The notes under the pieces: generated by a model
The model's database searches: none
What the model saw: only the letters and a program-made list of their open reading frames with translations
What the model was told of the DNA's origin: nothing
Shown here: one piece after another, positions 1 through 7,984 of the stretch
How the letters are laid out: each line of letters begins with the position of its first letter
Position numbering within the stretch: position 1 is the first letter of the stretch
Assembly: GCA_002453165.1 (NCBI GenBank)
Contig: DKGH01000121.1
Location: forward strand, 1-55,615
Reading direction: 5' to 3'
Length of the DNA stretch: 55,615 nucleotides
Source of the DNA: Verrucomicrobia bacterium UBA6775
Lineage (GTDB): Bacteria > Verrucomicrobiota > Verrucomicrobiia > Limisphaerales > UBA1096
Made by a program: the position numbers and the translations under genes

Positions 1-782
1 CCGTCGAGCCGTTGGAGGTTGCAGTTGATCAGGAAACACAGGTTGTTTAGTTTTTCACGTGCGGCAAAGGATAGCGCACCGCGGGATTCCGGCTCGTCCA
101 TCTCGCCGTCGCCGAGGAAAGCGTAAACCCGCTGGCGTGACGTGTCCCGCAGTCCGTTATTCTCGAGGTATCGCAGGAAACGCGCCTGATAGATTGACGA
201 AATTGGCGCAAGCCCCATGGAAACCGTGGGAAACTGCCAAAAGTCTGGCATCAATTTCGGGTGCGGATAGGAGGATAAGCCTTTGCCATGAACTTCCTGA
301 CGAAAGTTGTCCAGTTGTTCCGCAGTCAGTCGGCCTTCGACAAATGCACGAGCGTAGATGCCGGGAGAGATGTGGCCCTGATAATAAACTATATCTCCCT
401 TGTCGTGCTCATTCGGCGCTCGGAAAAAATGATTGAAACCGACCTCGTAAAAGGCCGCAGCCGATTGGTACGAGGCCATGTGACCACCGAGTTCGAGATC
501 CTTTTGCGAAGCACGGAGCACCATCATGATGGCGTTCCAGCGAATGACCGAACGGATGCGCCGCTCGATTGTGATGTCTCCGGGATACGGAGGCTCCTCG
601 GAGAGTGGGATAGTGTTGCAGTACTGGGTGTGAATCCCGGTGGGCAGGTCCACCCCGTTGGCCAGGGCCTCATCAATCACCTTTTCCACCAGGTACTGGG
701 CTCGCTCAATACCTTCCGTCTTGATTACGGAGTCGATGGCATCGAGCCACTCCCTGGTTTCAGTTGGATCTATGTCGATCAT
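1..782 (-). CDS. aceE: Pyruvate dehydrogenase E1 component, homodimeric type (5' part; gene runs off the left edge)
   Basis: Decarboxylates pyruvate with thiamine diphosphate and passes the acetyl group to the lipoyl E2 subunit; cytoplasmic. Reading the reverse strand from the ATG at 782 gives 260 uninterrupted codons. They match the AceE N-terminus almost motif for motif: ETREWLDAI near the start, ERRIRSVIRWNAIMMVLRAS, a DLELGGHMAS block, QGHISPGIYARAF, YPHPKLMPDFWQFPTVSMG, and the thiamine-binding GDGEMDEPES followed about 25 residues later by NCNLQRLDG. The family is usually close to 890 residues, so under a third is present. The start is supported by the AceE-like opening and by AT-rich non-coding sequence just upstream (783-830). 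The gene points out of the window and is divergent from nothing nearby: the next gene on its upstream side is also on the reverse strand. Confidence 0.95.
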   Translation of the reverse strand, partial: MIDIDPTETREWLDAIDSVIKTEGIERAQYLVEKVIDEALANGVDLPTGIHTQYCNTIPLSEEPPYPGDITIERRIRSVIRWNAIMMVLRASQKDLELGGHMASYQSAAAFYEVGFNHFFRAPNEHDKGDIVYYQGHISPGIYARAFVEGRLTAEQLDNFRQEVHGKGLSSYPHPKLMPDFWQFPTVSMGLAPISSIYQARFLRYLENNGLRDTSRQRVYAFLGDGEMDEPESRGALSFAAREKLNNLCFLINCNLQRLD

Positions 783-980
783 TGAATAAAAAAATAAAGA
801 ATACTGCCTTATGGCAAAAGCAATTCGTTATCAAAAAAGGGGAGGTGGTTTTTACCCAAACTTTCTAAGTGTCGTATGGCCCGATAGCCAGGCAATCTTC
901 AATTTCGTCAGCAAAACCACACGGAGGGATCTTAGTCGAGCCAAGCAAACTAGTCAAAAGACCTTTTTGGCCGGATGTCC
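783..980. other. Intergenic spacer upstream of aceE
   Basis: The 198 bases between the aceE start and the end of the upstream sulfatase hold no convincing gene. The part next to aceE (783-840) is rich in A and T and is the likely place for the aceE promoter, but I could not pick a clear -35/-10 pair. A weak 5-bp inverted repeat around 955-966 could be a poor terminator for the sulfatase. Confidence 0.4.
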
Positions 981-2579
981 TTATTTTTCAGCCCGCATTT
1001 GGGACTTCCAGCTGTCCGGTTTTTCCGAAATATCGCTGTTGTCCTCGTAATGCTGCTGGAGCTTTGCCAAGCGGTTCTTCATCCTTTTTTGCAGCTTGGC
1101 GTGTTCCGGTTTGCCGTAGAGGTTGGTCAGTTCGTCCGGGTCGGACTTCAGATCATACAGTTCCCACTCGTTTCCGAACTGGTAAAAGTGCATAAGCTTA
1201 TAGCGTTGGGTACGGATGCCGTAGTGGCGTGGCACCATGTGGACGCTTGGATACTCGTAGTAGTGATAATAGATGCCCTTGCGCCAGTCGTCCGGTTTTT
1301 GGCCCTTGAGCAGCGGCACGAGCGAACGGCCCTGCATGTCGCTGGGAATCGGTGCCCCGGCCATCTCCAAAAACGTCTCAGCGTAGTCCAGATTCTGAAT
1401 GAGATTCCGGTTGCGGCTTCCCGGCTTGGTTACGCCCGGCCACTTGACGATGAACGGCATCATCAGGGACTCCTCGTACATCCAGCGCTTGTCGTACCAA
1501 CCGTGGTCGCCGATGTAGAAACCTTGGTCGGAGGAGTAGATCACTACCGTGTTATCGTCTAGGCCAAGCTCCTTCAGCGTGTCCTGCAGGCGGCCGATGC
1601 TCTCGTCCACCCCCTTGACGCAGCGGAGGTAGTTTTTGGCGTAACGCTGAAATTTCCAGCGAACCAAATCTTTACCCTTCAGCTTGGCCTTGTGGAATGC
1701 CTCGTCCTTCGGCCCGTAGGCGGCACGCCACTTGGTCAACTGCTCCTTGCTCATGCGCTTCATGTTGTGCCATGCGGAACGATCCTGCCGCTTTTGTGAG
1801 GGCGGTTGGTTGAACTCCGGGGTGAGATCGACAAACAGGTCGTAGTTCAGGTCCATGTGCCGGTCGATCTCCAGTTCCTGATGTCGCGCCGGCGGGGCGT
1901 TGTCCTCCCATTTGTCAAAAAGCGTCGGCGGCTCGGGGATGGTGATGTCGTCGTAAAGGTCGAGGTGACGCAGGGCCGGCATCCAGTTCCGGTGCGGTGC
2001 CTTGTGCTGCACCATCATCACGAACGGCTTGCTCTTGTCGCGCTTATCCTTGAGCCAGTTTACCGCGAGGTCGGTGACCACGTCAGTGCAGTAGCCGTCG
2101 ATGCGGCGGCGACCATCTGCGAAGATCATGTCCGGATTGTAGTAGAGTCCCTGACCCGGCAGCACCGCCCAGTCATCGAACCCCTGCGGTTTTCCCTTGA
2201 GATGGCTCTTTCCGTAGAGCGCGGTTTGGTAGCCGTTTTTGCGAAGGATTTTTGGGAAGATCTGCTGATTCCAGTCGAACGAGTTGCCGTTGTTCATGAA
2301 CCCGTTCTTGTGGCTGTGCTTGCCGCTGAGGATCACCGCGCGGCTTGGCCCGCAGATGGAGTTGGAACAAAAACTCTTCTCAAACAGCATTCCCTCCCTA
2401 GCTAGCTTGTCGATGACCGGGGTGGGGTTGACCGACTTCAGCCAGCCGTTGTATGCGCCGATGGCGTGGGGTGCGTGGTCGTCTGTGAAGACAAACAAAA
2501 TGTTGGGTCGCTCTGACTTGGCCTCGGCCACCGTCAGCAATCCGGCGAACAACGTGAACAGGGTAACGAATCGTTTCAT
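981..2579 (-). CDS. Secreted sulfatase (formylglycine-dependent)
   Basis: Predicted 532-residue exported sulfatase acting on sulfate esters, probably of polysaccharides, in the periplasm or outside the cell. The chosen ATG at 2579 gives a clean signal peptide (MKRFVTLFTLFAGLLTVAEA); an upstream in-frame start at 2609 would add ten residues that spoil it. The metal-binding FTDD lies at about residues 31-34, and the maturation motif CGPSR starts at Cys76, which is converted to formylglycine in this family. A KSH(L) segment, a second DQG metal site and the C-terminal region with YELYDLKSDPDELTNLYG are typical of the family with a DUF4976-like end. The exact substrate cannot be told from sequence. 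It stands alone between aceE and an aldehyde dehydrogenase on the same strand. Confidence 0.9.
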   Translation of the reverse strand: MKRFVTLFTLFAGLLTVAEAKSERPNILFVFTDDHAPHAIGAYNGWLKSVNPTPVIDKLAREGMLFEKSFCSNSICGPSRAVILSGKHSHKNGFMNNGNSFDWNQQIFPKILRKNGYQTALYGKSHLKGKPQGFDDWAVLPGQGLYYNPDMIFADGRRRIDGYCTDVVTDLAVNWLKDKRDKSKPFVMMVQHKAPHRNWMPALRHLDLYDDITIPEPPTLFDKWEDNAPPARHQELEIDRHMDLNYDLFVDLTPEFNQPPSQKRQDRSAWHNMKRMSKEQLTKWRAAYGPKDEAFHKAKLKGKDLVRWKFQRYAKNYLRCVKGVDESIGRLQDTLKELGLDDNTVVIYSSDQGFYIGDHGWYDKRWMYEESLMMPFIVKWPGVTKPGSRNRNLIQNLDYAETFLEMAGAPIPSDMQGRSLVPLLKGQKPDDWRKGIYYHYYEYPSVHMVPRHYGIRTQRYKLMHFYQFGNEWELYDLKSDPDELTNLYGKPEHAKLQKRMKNRLAKLQQHYEDNSDISEKPDSWKSQMRAEK

Positions 2580-2620
2580 GGTAAAAAATCGGGCCGGGGA
2601 AACTACCACCTGTCGTCCGC

Positions 2621-2628
2621 TTGGCCAA
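2621..2628. repeat. TTGGCCAA palindrome, intergenic copy
   Basis: Copy of the dispersed palindrome in the 53-bp gap between the aldehyde dehydrogenase stop and the sulfatase start. Here it is extended to the full 14-bp form CGCTTGGCCAAGCG. Confidence 0.8.
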
Positions 2629-2632
2629 GCGA

Positions 2633-4042
2633 TCAGTGGATGACGACCATCTTGGTCTCCGTCATCTCCTCGATCGCGTACTTCGGCCCTTCCTTGCCCA
2701 TGCCGCTGTCCTTAAGGCCGCCGTACGGCATGGTCTCAGCGCGCCAGGCGGTGCCGAAGTTGATGTGCAGATTGCCGCTGTCCACCTCGCGCGCGAACCG
2801 GATCGCCTTGTCGATGTCCTGTGTGAAGACGGCGGCGCTGAGCCCGAAGCGACTGTCGTTGGCCAGGTGGATCGCGTCGTCGATGCTCTCCGCGCGGGTC
2901 ACGCCCACGGCCGGGCCGAACAACTCCTCGCAGCTCATCCGCATGTCACTGCGGACGTTGGCCAAAACAGCCGGTTGAATCACTGCGCCGTTGCGTTTGC
3001 CGCCGCAGTGGAGTTCTGCCCCGTCGCGTTGCGCCTGGCCAAGCCACTCCTCGACGCGCTGTGCGTCCCGTTCACGGACGAGCGGGCCAACGTTCGTTTG
3101 CTCGTCGAGCTGGTTGCCGGCGGTGAGTTGGCTGACTCTGGCGGTGAGCGCGTCGAGCAGGTCGTCGTGAATGAGCGGCGTGGCCAGAATGCGCTGCGAC
3201 GAGATGCATACCTGCCCGGCGTTGGCAAAGCCGGTCACCGCGACGGCATCGGCCACCTTTTGCGGGTCGGCATCGTCGAGCACGATGACGGGGCTGTTCG
3301 AGCCAAGCTCCATCGTAACCCGTTTCAAGCCGGCCAAGCGGCAGATTTGTTCGCCCACCTCGGCACTGCCGGTGAAGCTGATCTTGCGGACACGCGGATC
3401 GCTGAATATCGCCTGGCCAAGCGCGGCGCCGGAACCGGTCACGCAGGCGATGGCCTCCTCCGGCAGCCCGGCCTCGAGCAGCAGTTCCACCAGTTTAAGC
3501 GACGAAAGCGGTGTGTCGGAGGCCGGCTTGAGCAGCACGGCGTTGCCACCTGCGATCGCCGGGCCGACCTTATGCGCGACGAGGTTGAGCGGGAAGTTGA
3601 ACGGGGTGATTGCCGCGACGATGCCGCACGGTACGCGCAGGGTGAAGCCCAGCTTGCCGACCCCGCCCGGCGTGGAATCGAGCGGCACGGTCTCGCCGTG
3701 CAACCGCCGGGCCTCGTCGGCTGAAAGATCGATCGTCTCGATGGCGCGCCCGGCCTCTATGCGCCCCTCCGCCAACACCTTGCCCTCCTCGGTGCTGATC
3801 AGTCGGCCCAACTCCTCCTGCCGCTCGCGCATGAGATCGGCGGCCTTGCGGAGAATCTCGACGCGCCGGTGGGAGGGCATGTTGCGCATGGTTTCCGCTC
3901 CCCTGGCCAGGCCTTCGATGGCAGCGGTGATCTCGGCAGGGGAGGCGCTTGGCACCGTGTCGATGACTGAGCCGTCAAAAGGGTTTAACACCTCGGTTTT
4001 TTCTCTGAGATCACGCCACTTACCGTTGAGGAAAAGCTGCAT
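2633..4042 (-). CDS. Aldehyde dehydrogenase family protein, NAD(P)-dependent
   Basis: Cytoplasmic enzyme oxidising an aldehyde to its acid; 469 residues from the ATG at 4042. An upstream start at 4081 would add thirteen residues with no family similarity, whereas MQLFLNGKW is a standard opening for this superfamily. The conserved features are in place: TPFNFP with the oxyanion Asn (about residue 149), the cofactor loop FTGSAEVG, the general base in MELGSNSP (Glu, about 245) and the nucleophile in GQVCISSQR (Cys, about 279). Overall it looks closest to the lactaldehyde / glyceraldehyde-3-phosphate / phosphonoacetaldehyde dehydrogenase group, but the substrate is not decided by these motifs. 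Four TTGGCCAA or near copies fall within or next to the gene. Confidence 0.9.
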   Translation of the reverse strand: MQLFLNGKWRDLREKTEVLNPFDGSVIDTVPSASPAEITAAIEGLARGAETMRNMPSHRRVEILRKAADLMRERQEELGRLISTEEGKVLAEGRIEAGRAIETIDLSADEARRLHGETVPLDSTPGGVGKLGFTLRVPCGIVAAITPFNFPLNLVAHKVGPAIAGGNAVLLKPASDTPLSSLKLVELLLEAGLPEEAIACVTGSGAALGQAIFSDPRVRKISFTGSAEVGEQICRLAGLKRVTMELGSNSPVIVLDDADPQKVADAVAVTGFANAGQVCISSQRILATPLIHDDLLDALTARVSQLTAGNQLDEQTNVGPLVRERDAQRVEEWLGQAQRDGAELHCGGKRNGAVIQPAVLANVRSDMRMSCEELFGPAVGVTRAESIDDAIHLANDSRFGLSAAVFTQDIDKAIRFAREVDSGNLHINFGTAWRAETMPYGGLKDSGMGKEGPKYAIEEMTETKMVVIH

Positions 4043-4216
4043 GACCAAAGTGTCGTGTCCGAGCTTGGTCAAGCGCAACAAAAAAGCCTTTCGATGGCTC
4101 TAGTGGATGTTCTGTTTTTTAACGTAGAGGACGCAGAGATGCAAATAGATGTAGAGCTAAATGGGAGGGCCAAGCCAGGGAGGCTCCCCCCCTTTCTAAT
4201 AGGCGGAAGTTAAGGG

Positions 4217-5197
4217 CTACGCAATCCCAGCGACGCTGAGGATGGTGTCGTCCAGCGTGGTGGCGGGCCGGAAACCGGTGAACTCCTCGAGTTTGTCGAT
4301 CAAAGGTTTGCGACGTTGCATATCCTCGAATCCGTGATCGTACGCTTCCTCGTAAGGCACCAGTTCGATGGGGGACTGTGACCCTGTCAACTCGACCACG
4401 CGCTTGGCCAAGCCGAGGATGGTCACTTCCTCGGTCGAGCCGATGTTGAAGACGTTGCCTGCGGCATTGTCGCAATTGGCCAAGCGCAGCAGTGCCTCGA
4501 TGGTGTCATTGACGTGGCAGAAACAGCGCGACTGCTGGCCGTCGCCGAAGACCCGTATCGGCTCGTTGGCCTTGGCTGCCTCCACGAAGCGTGGCAGCAC
4601 CATGCCGTAGCGGCCGGTCTGCCTCGGACCGACGGTATTGAACAGGCGCACCACCGTGACCGGCAACTGTCGCTCGTTGTGGAAGGCCAGCGCGAGAAAT
4701 TCATCCATCAGCTTGGAGCAGGCGTAGCTCCATCGGCCAAGCGTTGGCGGGCCGATCAGCAGGTCGTCATTTTCGTCGAATCCTTCACGGGAGCTTTTGC
4801 CGTAGACCTCCGAGCTGGACGGCAGCAACAGCGGCGTGCGGTTGGGCTCGGCCGCCTCGAGAATAGCCTCGGTTGACTTAAGGTTGGTCTCGATGGTGCG
4901 GATCGGAGACTGCACGACGAGGTCAACCCCCACGGCGGCGGCGAGGTGAAAAACGTAGTCGGAGTCGGCCACCAGTTGGCCAAGCGCAGGGCAATGAGTG
5001 ACGTCGTCCTCAATGATCGTCAGTCTAGGATTGTCGGCCAGCTGGGTCAGATTATCGCGTGATCCGGTCGAAAAATCGTCGATCACCACGATGCGTCCGC
5101 CTTGGTCAAGCAGCCGTCCGGCGAGGTGAGAGCCGATGAAGCCGGCGCCGCCGGTGATTAGGGTGTGTTGTGCTTCGGGCACGCCGCTTGGTGTCAT
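4217..5197 (-). CDS. NAD-dependent nucleotide-sugar epimerase/dehydratase
   Basis: Extended short-chain dehydrogenase of 326 residues acting on a nucleotide-sugar. The Rossmann glycine motif GGAGFIGSH lies near the N-terminus (about residues 16-24), followed by the acidic VIDDFSTGS segment that binds the NAD ribose. The catalytic region shows SSSEVYGKSS and the YxxxK motif as YACSK. RLFNTVGPRQTGRYGMVLPRF and RCFCHVNDTIEAL are typical of the UDP-glucose epimerase / UDP-glucuronate decarboxylase / dTDP-glucose dehydratase families. The protein fits cell-surface sugar synthesis. It is divergent from the menaquinone operon that starts at 5301. Three TTGGCCAA copies (4404, 4476, 4976) lie in it. 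The 174 bases on its 3' side contain a G-run/C-run inverted repeat near 4170-4195 that might end transcription. Confidence 0.88.
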   Translation of the reverse strand: MTPSGVPEAQHTLITGGAGFIGSHLAGRLLDQGGRIVVIDDFSTGSRDNLTQLADNPRLTIIEDDVTHCPALGQLVADSDYVFHLAAAVGVDLVVQSPIRTIETNLKSTEAILEAAEPNRTPLLLPSSSEVYGKSSREGFDENDDLLIGPPTLGRWSYACSKLMDEFLALAFHNERQLPVTVVRLFNTVGPRQTGRYGMVLPRFVEAAKANEPIRVFGDGQQSRCFCHVNDTIEALLRLANCDNAAGNVFNIGSTEEVTILGLAKRVVELTGSQSPIELVPYEEAYDHGFEDMQRRKPLIDKLEEFTGFRPATTLDDTILSVAGIA

Positions 5198-5300
5198 TCA
5201 TCGGCCCGACTGTCAAGCGGGGGGGCGGCGTTGGCTCGACAAGCCGGCTTGGACTGCCGCATATTTGACGCGCTTTGATGGGAGGCGTTTTTCAGTCCAA

Positions 5301-5855
5301 GTGAGAATTCTTGTTGCCATAACCGGAGCCAGCGGGGTGATTTATGCCCAGCGGCTGCTGGACTGGTTGGGCGAGACCGAGCACGAAACTCATGTCGTGC
5401 TTAGCAGCTATGCTCAAGCGGTCATCCGACAGGAATTGCCGGCCGAACTCCGTCTGCCTGAAGGCGTGGTGCCGCATGGGCTTAAGAGTATGAACGTCCC
5501 GTTTGCAAGTGGCTCGAACGTGCTCGACGCGATGGTGGTGATACCCTGCACGATGGGCACGCTCGGGCGGATCGCCCACGGCTACAGCGACAACGTCCTG
5601 CTGCGTGCGGCTGACGTGGCGCTGAAGGAAAACCGAAAATTGATTTTGGTGTCCCGCGAGACACCGCTGAATTTGGTGCACTTGAAAAACATGGAGCTGC
5701 TGCTGCAGGCCGGGGCAACGATCCTGCCGGCGAACCCCCATTTCTACGCCAACCCAACTACGATTGAGGAGGTGGCGGATACGGTGGTGTCGCGGGTGCT
5801 GGATCATCTCGGCCTCGCGAACGAAGCCTCGCCTCGTTGGCAGGAGGAGGAATGA
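5301..5855 (+). CDS. ubiX: UbiX-like flavin prenyltransferase (menaquinone operon)
   Basis: Makes prenylated FMN, the cofactor of UbiD-type decarboxylases. I use the GTG at 5301 because it gives the standard family opening (V/M)RILVAITGASGVIYAQRLL; the long in-frame extension upstream to 5136 lies over the divergent epimerase start and has no similarity. The product is 184 residues, the usual size. VVLSSYAQAVIR, SGSNVLDAMVVIPCTMGTLGRIAHG and the flavin-binding region near LKENRKLILVSRETPLNLVHL are recognisable. It is the first gene of a coupled operon: its stop overlaps the ATG of the prenyltransferase as ATGA, and a strong GGAGG (about 5842-5847) inside its end serves that next gene. In futalosine-type operons a UbiX partner supports a late ring decarboxylation. 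Confidence 0.92.
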   Translation: MRILVAITGASGVIYAQRLLDWLGETEHETHVVLSSYAQAVIRQELPAELRLPEGVVPHGLKSMNVPFASGSNVLDAMVVIPCTMGTLGRIAHGYSDNVLLRAADVALKENRKLILVSRETPLNLVHLKNMELLLQAGATILPANPHFYANPTTIEEVADTVVSRVLDHLGLANEASPRWQEEE

Positions 5856-6871
5856 GCGGAGCCGAAGCCATCAACGCACCCAAGCCCAGGCGCGGAGGCC
5901 CGCTCGGCTTGATCTTGAAGTGGGGCGAATTCGTCAAATTCTCCCACACGATCTTCGCGATGCCGTTTGCCCTGGCGGCGATGATGGTCGCCTCCCGTGA
6001 GCATTATCAATATCTCGAATTTACCAAGGGCGAGTTGCCCGCACCCGCAGCCAAGTACGGCTTCCCCGGGATTGGTTTGTTTTTGCTGATCCTCATCTGT
6101 CTGGTTTGCGCACGCACCTGTGCGATGTCGTTCAACCGAATCGTCGATCGCAATTTCGACGCGAAGAATCCCCGTACGGCCAACCGTCATTTGCCTGCGG
6201 GGGAGATCAGTCTAATCAGCGCGTGGACACTGTGCGCGTTGAGTGCAATCGGTTTTTTGGTGGCAGCCGGGTTTATCAACACCGCCTGCCTGGTGCTTGG
6301 GCCGGTGGCGTTGTTCTTCGTCTGTTTTTACTCGATGACCAAGCGGTTCACGGATTACACGCACGTCTGGTTGGGCATCGCCCTCGCGCTGGCACCGATC
6401 GGCGCGTGGATCGCCGTGAAGGGTGGCACGATGGCGGAGTTGTTCACCCTGTTGCCGTTCAGCCAAAGTTTGCTGCCACCGCTGGTGCTGGGTATCGCCG
6501 TTGTCTTTTGGCTGATTGGGTTCGATATCATTTATGCGATGCAGGATTTCGAGTTCGACCGGCAGCACGGGCTGCGTTCACTGGTGACTGCGTGGGGGCC
6601 GAAGAACGCCCTCATGGCCTCGTTCCTTTCGCACATGGTCATGCTCGGGTTGCTTTTGTTGTTTGGCATTCTGTGCAAAATGCGGGTGGCATTTTTGATT
6701 GGCTGGCTGATCATCATGTTTTGCCTGATGTTTGAACATTGGATCGCACGCAAGCGCAGCTTGAAGTGGGTGAACACCGCGTTCTTTAAGCTCAACGCCG
6801 TGATCAGTTCGGTGTTTTTCGTGGTGGTCGCCACCGAGGTGTTGTTTCCATTTTTCCGTCGACTGCAATGA
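5852..6871 (+). CDS. mqnP: UbiA-family prenyltransferase (futalosine pathway)
   Basis: Integral membrane enzyme attaching the polyprenyl chain to the aromatic menaquinone precursor. From the ATG at 5852 it has 339 residues and multiple hydrophobic helices. The two prenyl-diphosphate/Mg sites are visible: NRIVDRNFDAKNPRTANR (NxxxDxxxD type) and DFEFDRQHG. The start is chosen for its strong ribosome site and the ATGA overlap with ubiX; an earlier in-frame ATG at 5837 lies before that site. Its own stop overlaps the mqnE ATG, again as ATGA (6868-6871). The pairing with mqnE and mqnA makes the menaquinone role more likely than ubiquinone. No TTGGCCAA copy lies in this gene. Confidence 0.92.
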   Translation: MSGAEAINAPKPRRGGPLGLILKWGEFVKFSHTIFAMPFALAAMMVASREHYQYLEFTKGELPAPAAKYGFPGIGLFLLILICLVCARTCAMSFNRIVDRNFDAKNPRTANRHLPAGEISLISAWTLCALSAIGFLVAAGFINTACLVLGPVALFFVCFYSMTKRFTDYTHVWLGIALALAPIGAWIAVKGGTMAELFTLLPFSQSLLPPLVLGIAVVFWLIGFDIIYAMQDFEFDRQHGLRSLVTAWGPKNALMASFLSHMVMLGLLLLFGILCKMRVAFLIGWLIIMFCLMFEHWIARKRSLKWVNTAFFKLNAVISSVFFVVVATEVLFPFFRRLQ

Positions 6872-7983
6872 GACTTTTCGTTCCAGAATCCCTTGCGGAC
6901 ATCCGCGATAAACTCGCGCTTGGCCAACGGCTGGACGAGGCCGAGGCACTGCGCCTGTTTGAGTGCGACGATCTCAATGCGCTTGGCCAACTGGCCGACG
7001 AGGTCAACCGCCGCAAAAATAACAACCGTGCCAGTTACATTCTCAACCGATATTTCAACTACTCCAACTACTGTATTCTAAGCTGCCAGTTTTGTTCTTT
7101 CTCAAGAAAAAAAAGGGATGCGAATGGTTTTCAATTGGCTGTACCGGATATGGTTCTTAAAGCAAAAGAAGCGCTTTCAATTGGGATTACGGAATTGCAT
7201 ATTGTAGGAGGTTTACACCCCTCTTTGCCATATAGTTATTATACAGATATGGTTCAAAGTCTTAAAGCTGTTGACGATAGGCTTCAGCTTAAGTGTTTTA
7301 CGGCTGTGGAGATCATGTTTTTAGCAAAGAGATCTAAAAAAAATGTAATTGATGTGTTATCTGAATTAAAATCATTGGGTCTTGATTCTTTAACAGGAGG
7401 AGGTGCTGAGATATTTAATCAGGAGGTTCGTGATCGTATTGCCCGTGGCAAGGAGACAGCCGAGGAATACCTAGATGTTCATCGTAAATGGCACGAACTC
7501 GGTGGTCGAAGTACTTGTACAATGCTCTATGGTCATCTCGAGACGTTGGCGAATCGGGTTGATCACATGCGGCAGTTACGTGCGTTGCAGGATGAGACCG
7601 GAGGCTTTACCGGCTTCATTCCGCTGCCGTACCAGCCGGAGAACAACGAGATTCCGGTCAAGCATCCGCCCACCGGGTTCGATTCGCTTCGCACGCTGGC
7701 GGTGGCGAGGTTGTACTTGGATAACTTTGACCACATTACCGCGTACTGGGTCGGTCTGGGGATGAATCTTGCGCAGGTGGCGCTGAATTACGGCGCGGAC
7801 GACGTTCATGGCACGATCATTGAGGAGAAGATTTTTCACATGGCCGGTGCTGGCAGTCCGCAGTTGCAGACCGAGACGGAAATGATCCGGGCGATTCGCG
7901 AGGCGGGCCGGGTGCCGGTGCAGCGTGACACATTCTATCGGCCGATCCACGAATGGCAGGAGGATGCATTGGCCCCAGCCTGA
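6868..7983 (+). CDS. mqnE: Aminofutalosine synthase, radical SAM
   Basis: Second enzyme of the futalosine route to menaquinone: couples 3-(1-carboxyvinyloxy)benzoate with S-adenosylmethionine. The 371-residue protein has the iron-sulfur motif CILSCQFC (Cys69, Cys73, Cys76), then the MqnE-type LHIVGGLHPSLPYSYY, FTAVEIMFLA, TGGGAEIF and TMLYGHLET blocks, ending in the usual IPLPYQPENN and VGLGMNLAQVALNYGADD. It overlaps mqnP (ATGA) and is followed one base later by mqnA. What is odd is its base composition. The ends are GC-rich and carry two TTGGCCAA copies (6920, 6983), but about 7065-7445, encoding the cluster-binding core, is AT-rich with different codon choices. The reading frame is intact, so the enzyme is probably functional. 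Confidence 0.94.
   Translation: MRLFVPESLADIRDKLALGQRLDEAEALRLFECDDLNALGQLADEVNRRKNNNRASYILNRYFNYSNYCILSCQFCSFSRKKRDANGFQLAVPDMVLKAKEALSIGITELHIVGGLHPSLPYSYYTDMVQSLKAVDDRLQLKCFTAVEIMFLAKRSKKNVIDVLSELKSLGLDSLTGGGAEIFNQEVRDRIARGKETAEEYLDVHRKWHELGGRSTCTMLYGHLETLANRVDHMRQLRALQDETGGFTGFIPLPYQPENNEIPVKHPPTGFDSLRTLAVARLYLDNFDHITAYWVGLGMNLAQVALNYGADDVHGTIIEEKIFHMAGAGSPQLQTETEMIRAIREAGRVPVQRDTFYRPIHEWQEDALAPA
7065..7445. other. AT-rich mosaic tract inside mqnE
   Basis: Hand counts give 14 G+C in 60 bases at 7321-7380, 21 in 60 at 7201-7260 and 24 in 60 at 7141-7200, against 39 in 60 at 7741-7800 in the same gene. Codons in the tract favour A/T at third positions. The edges are approximate. The tract codes for the CxxxCxxC motif through GGGAEIF, and the frame is kept at both ends. 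It looks like a replaced segment from an AT-rich homologue, though an assembly switch between related genomes is possible. Confidence 0.7.
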
Positions 7984-7984
7984 C

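Noticed and set aside
975..2609. Long forward-strand frames opposite the sulfatase, and similar frames opposite other genes
   Set aside because: High-GC shadows; the reverse-strand proteins carry clear family motifs.
4119..4145. ACGTAGAGGACGCAGAG-like sequence as an intergenic repeat
   Set aside because: Only one copy was noticed in the window, so repetition cannot be supported here.
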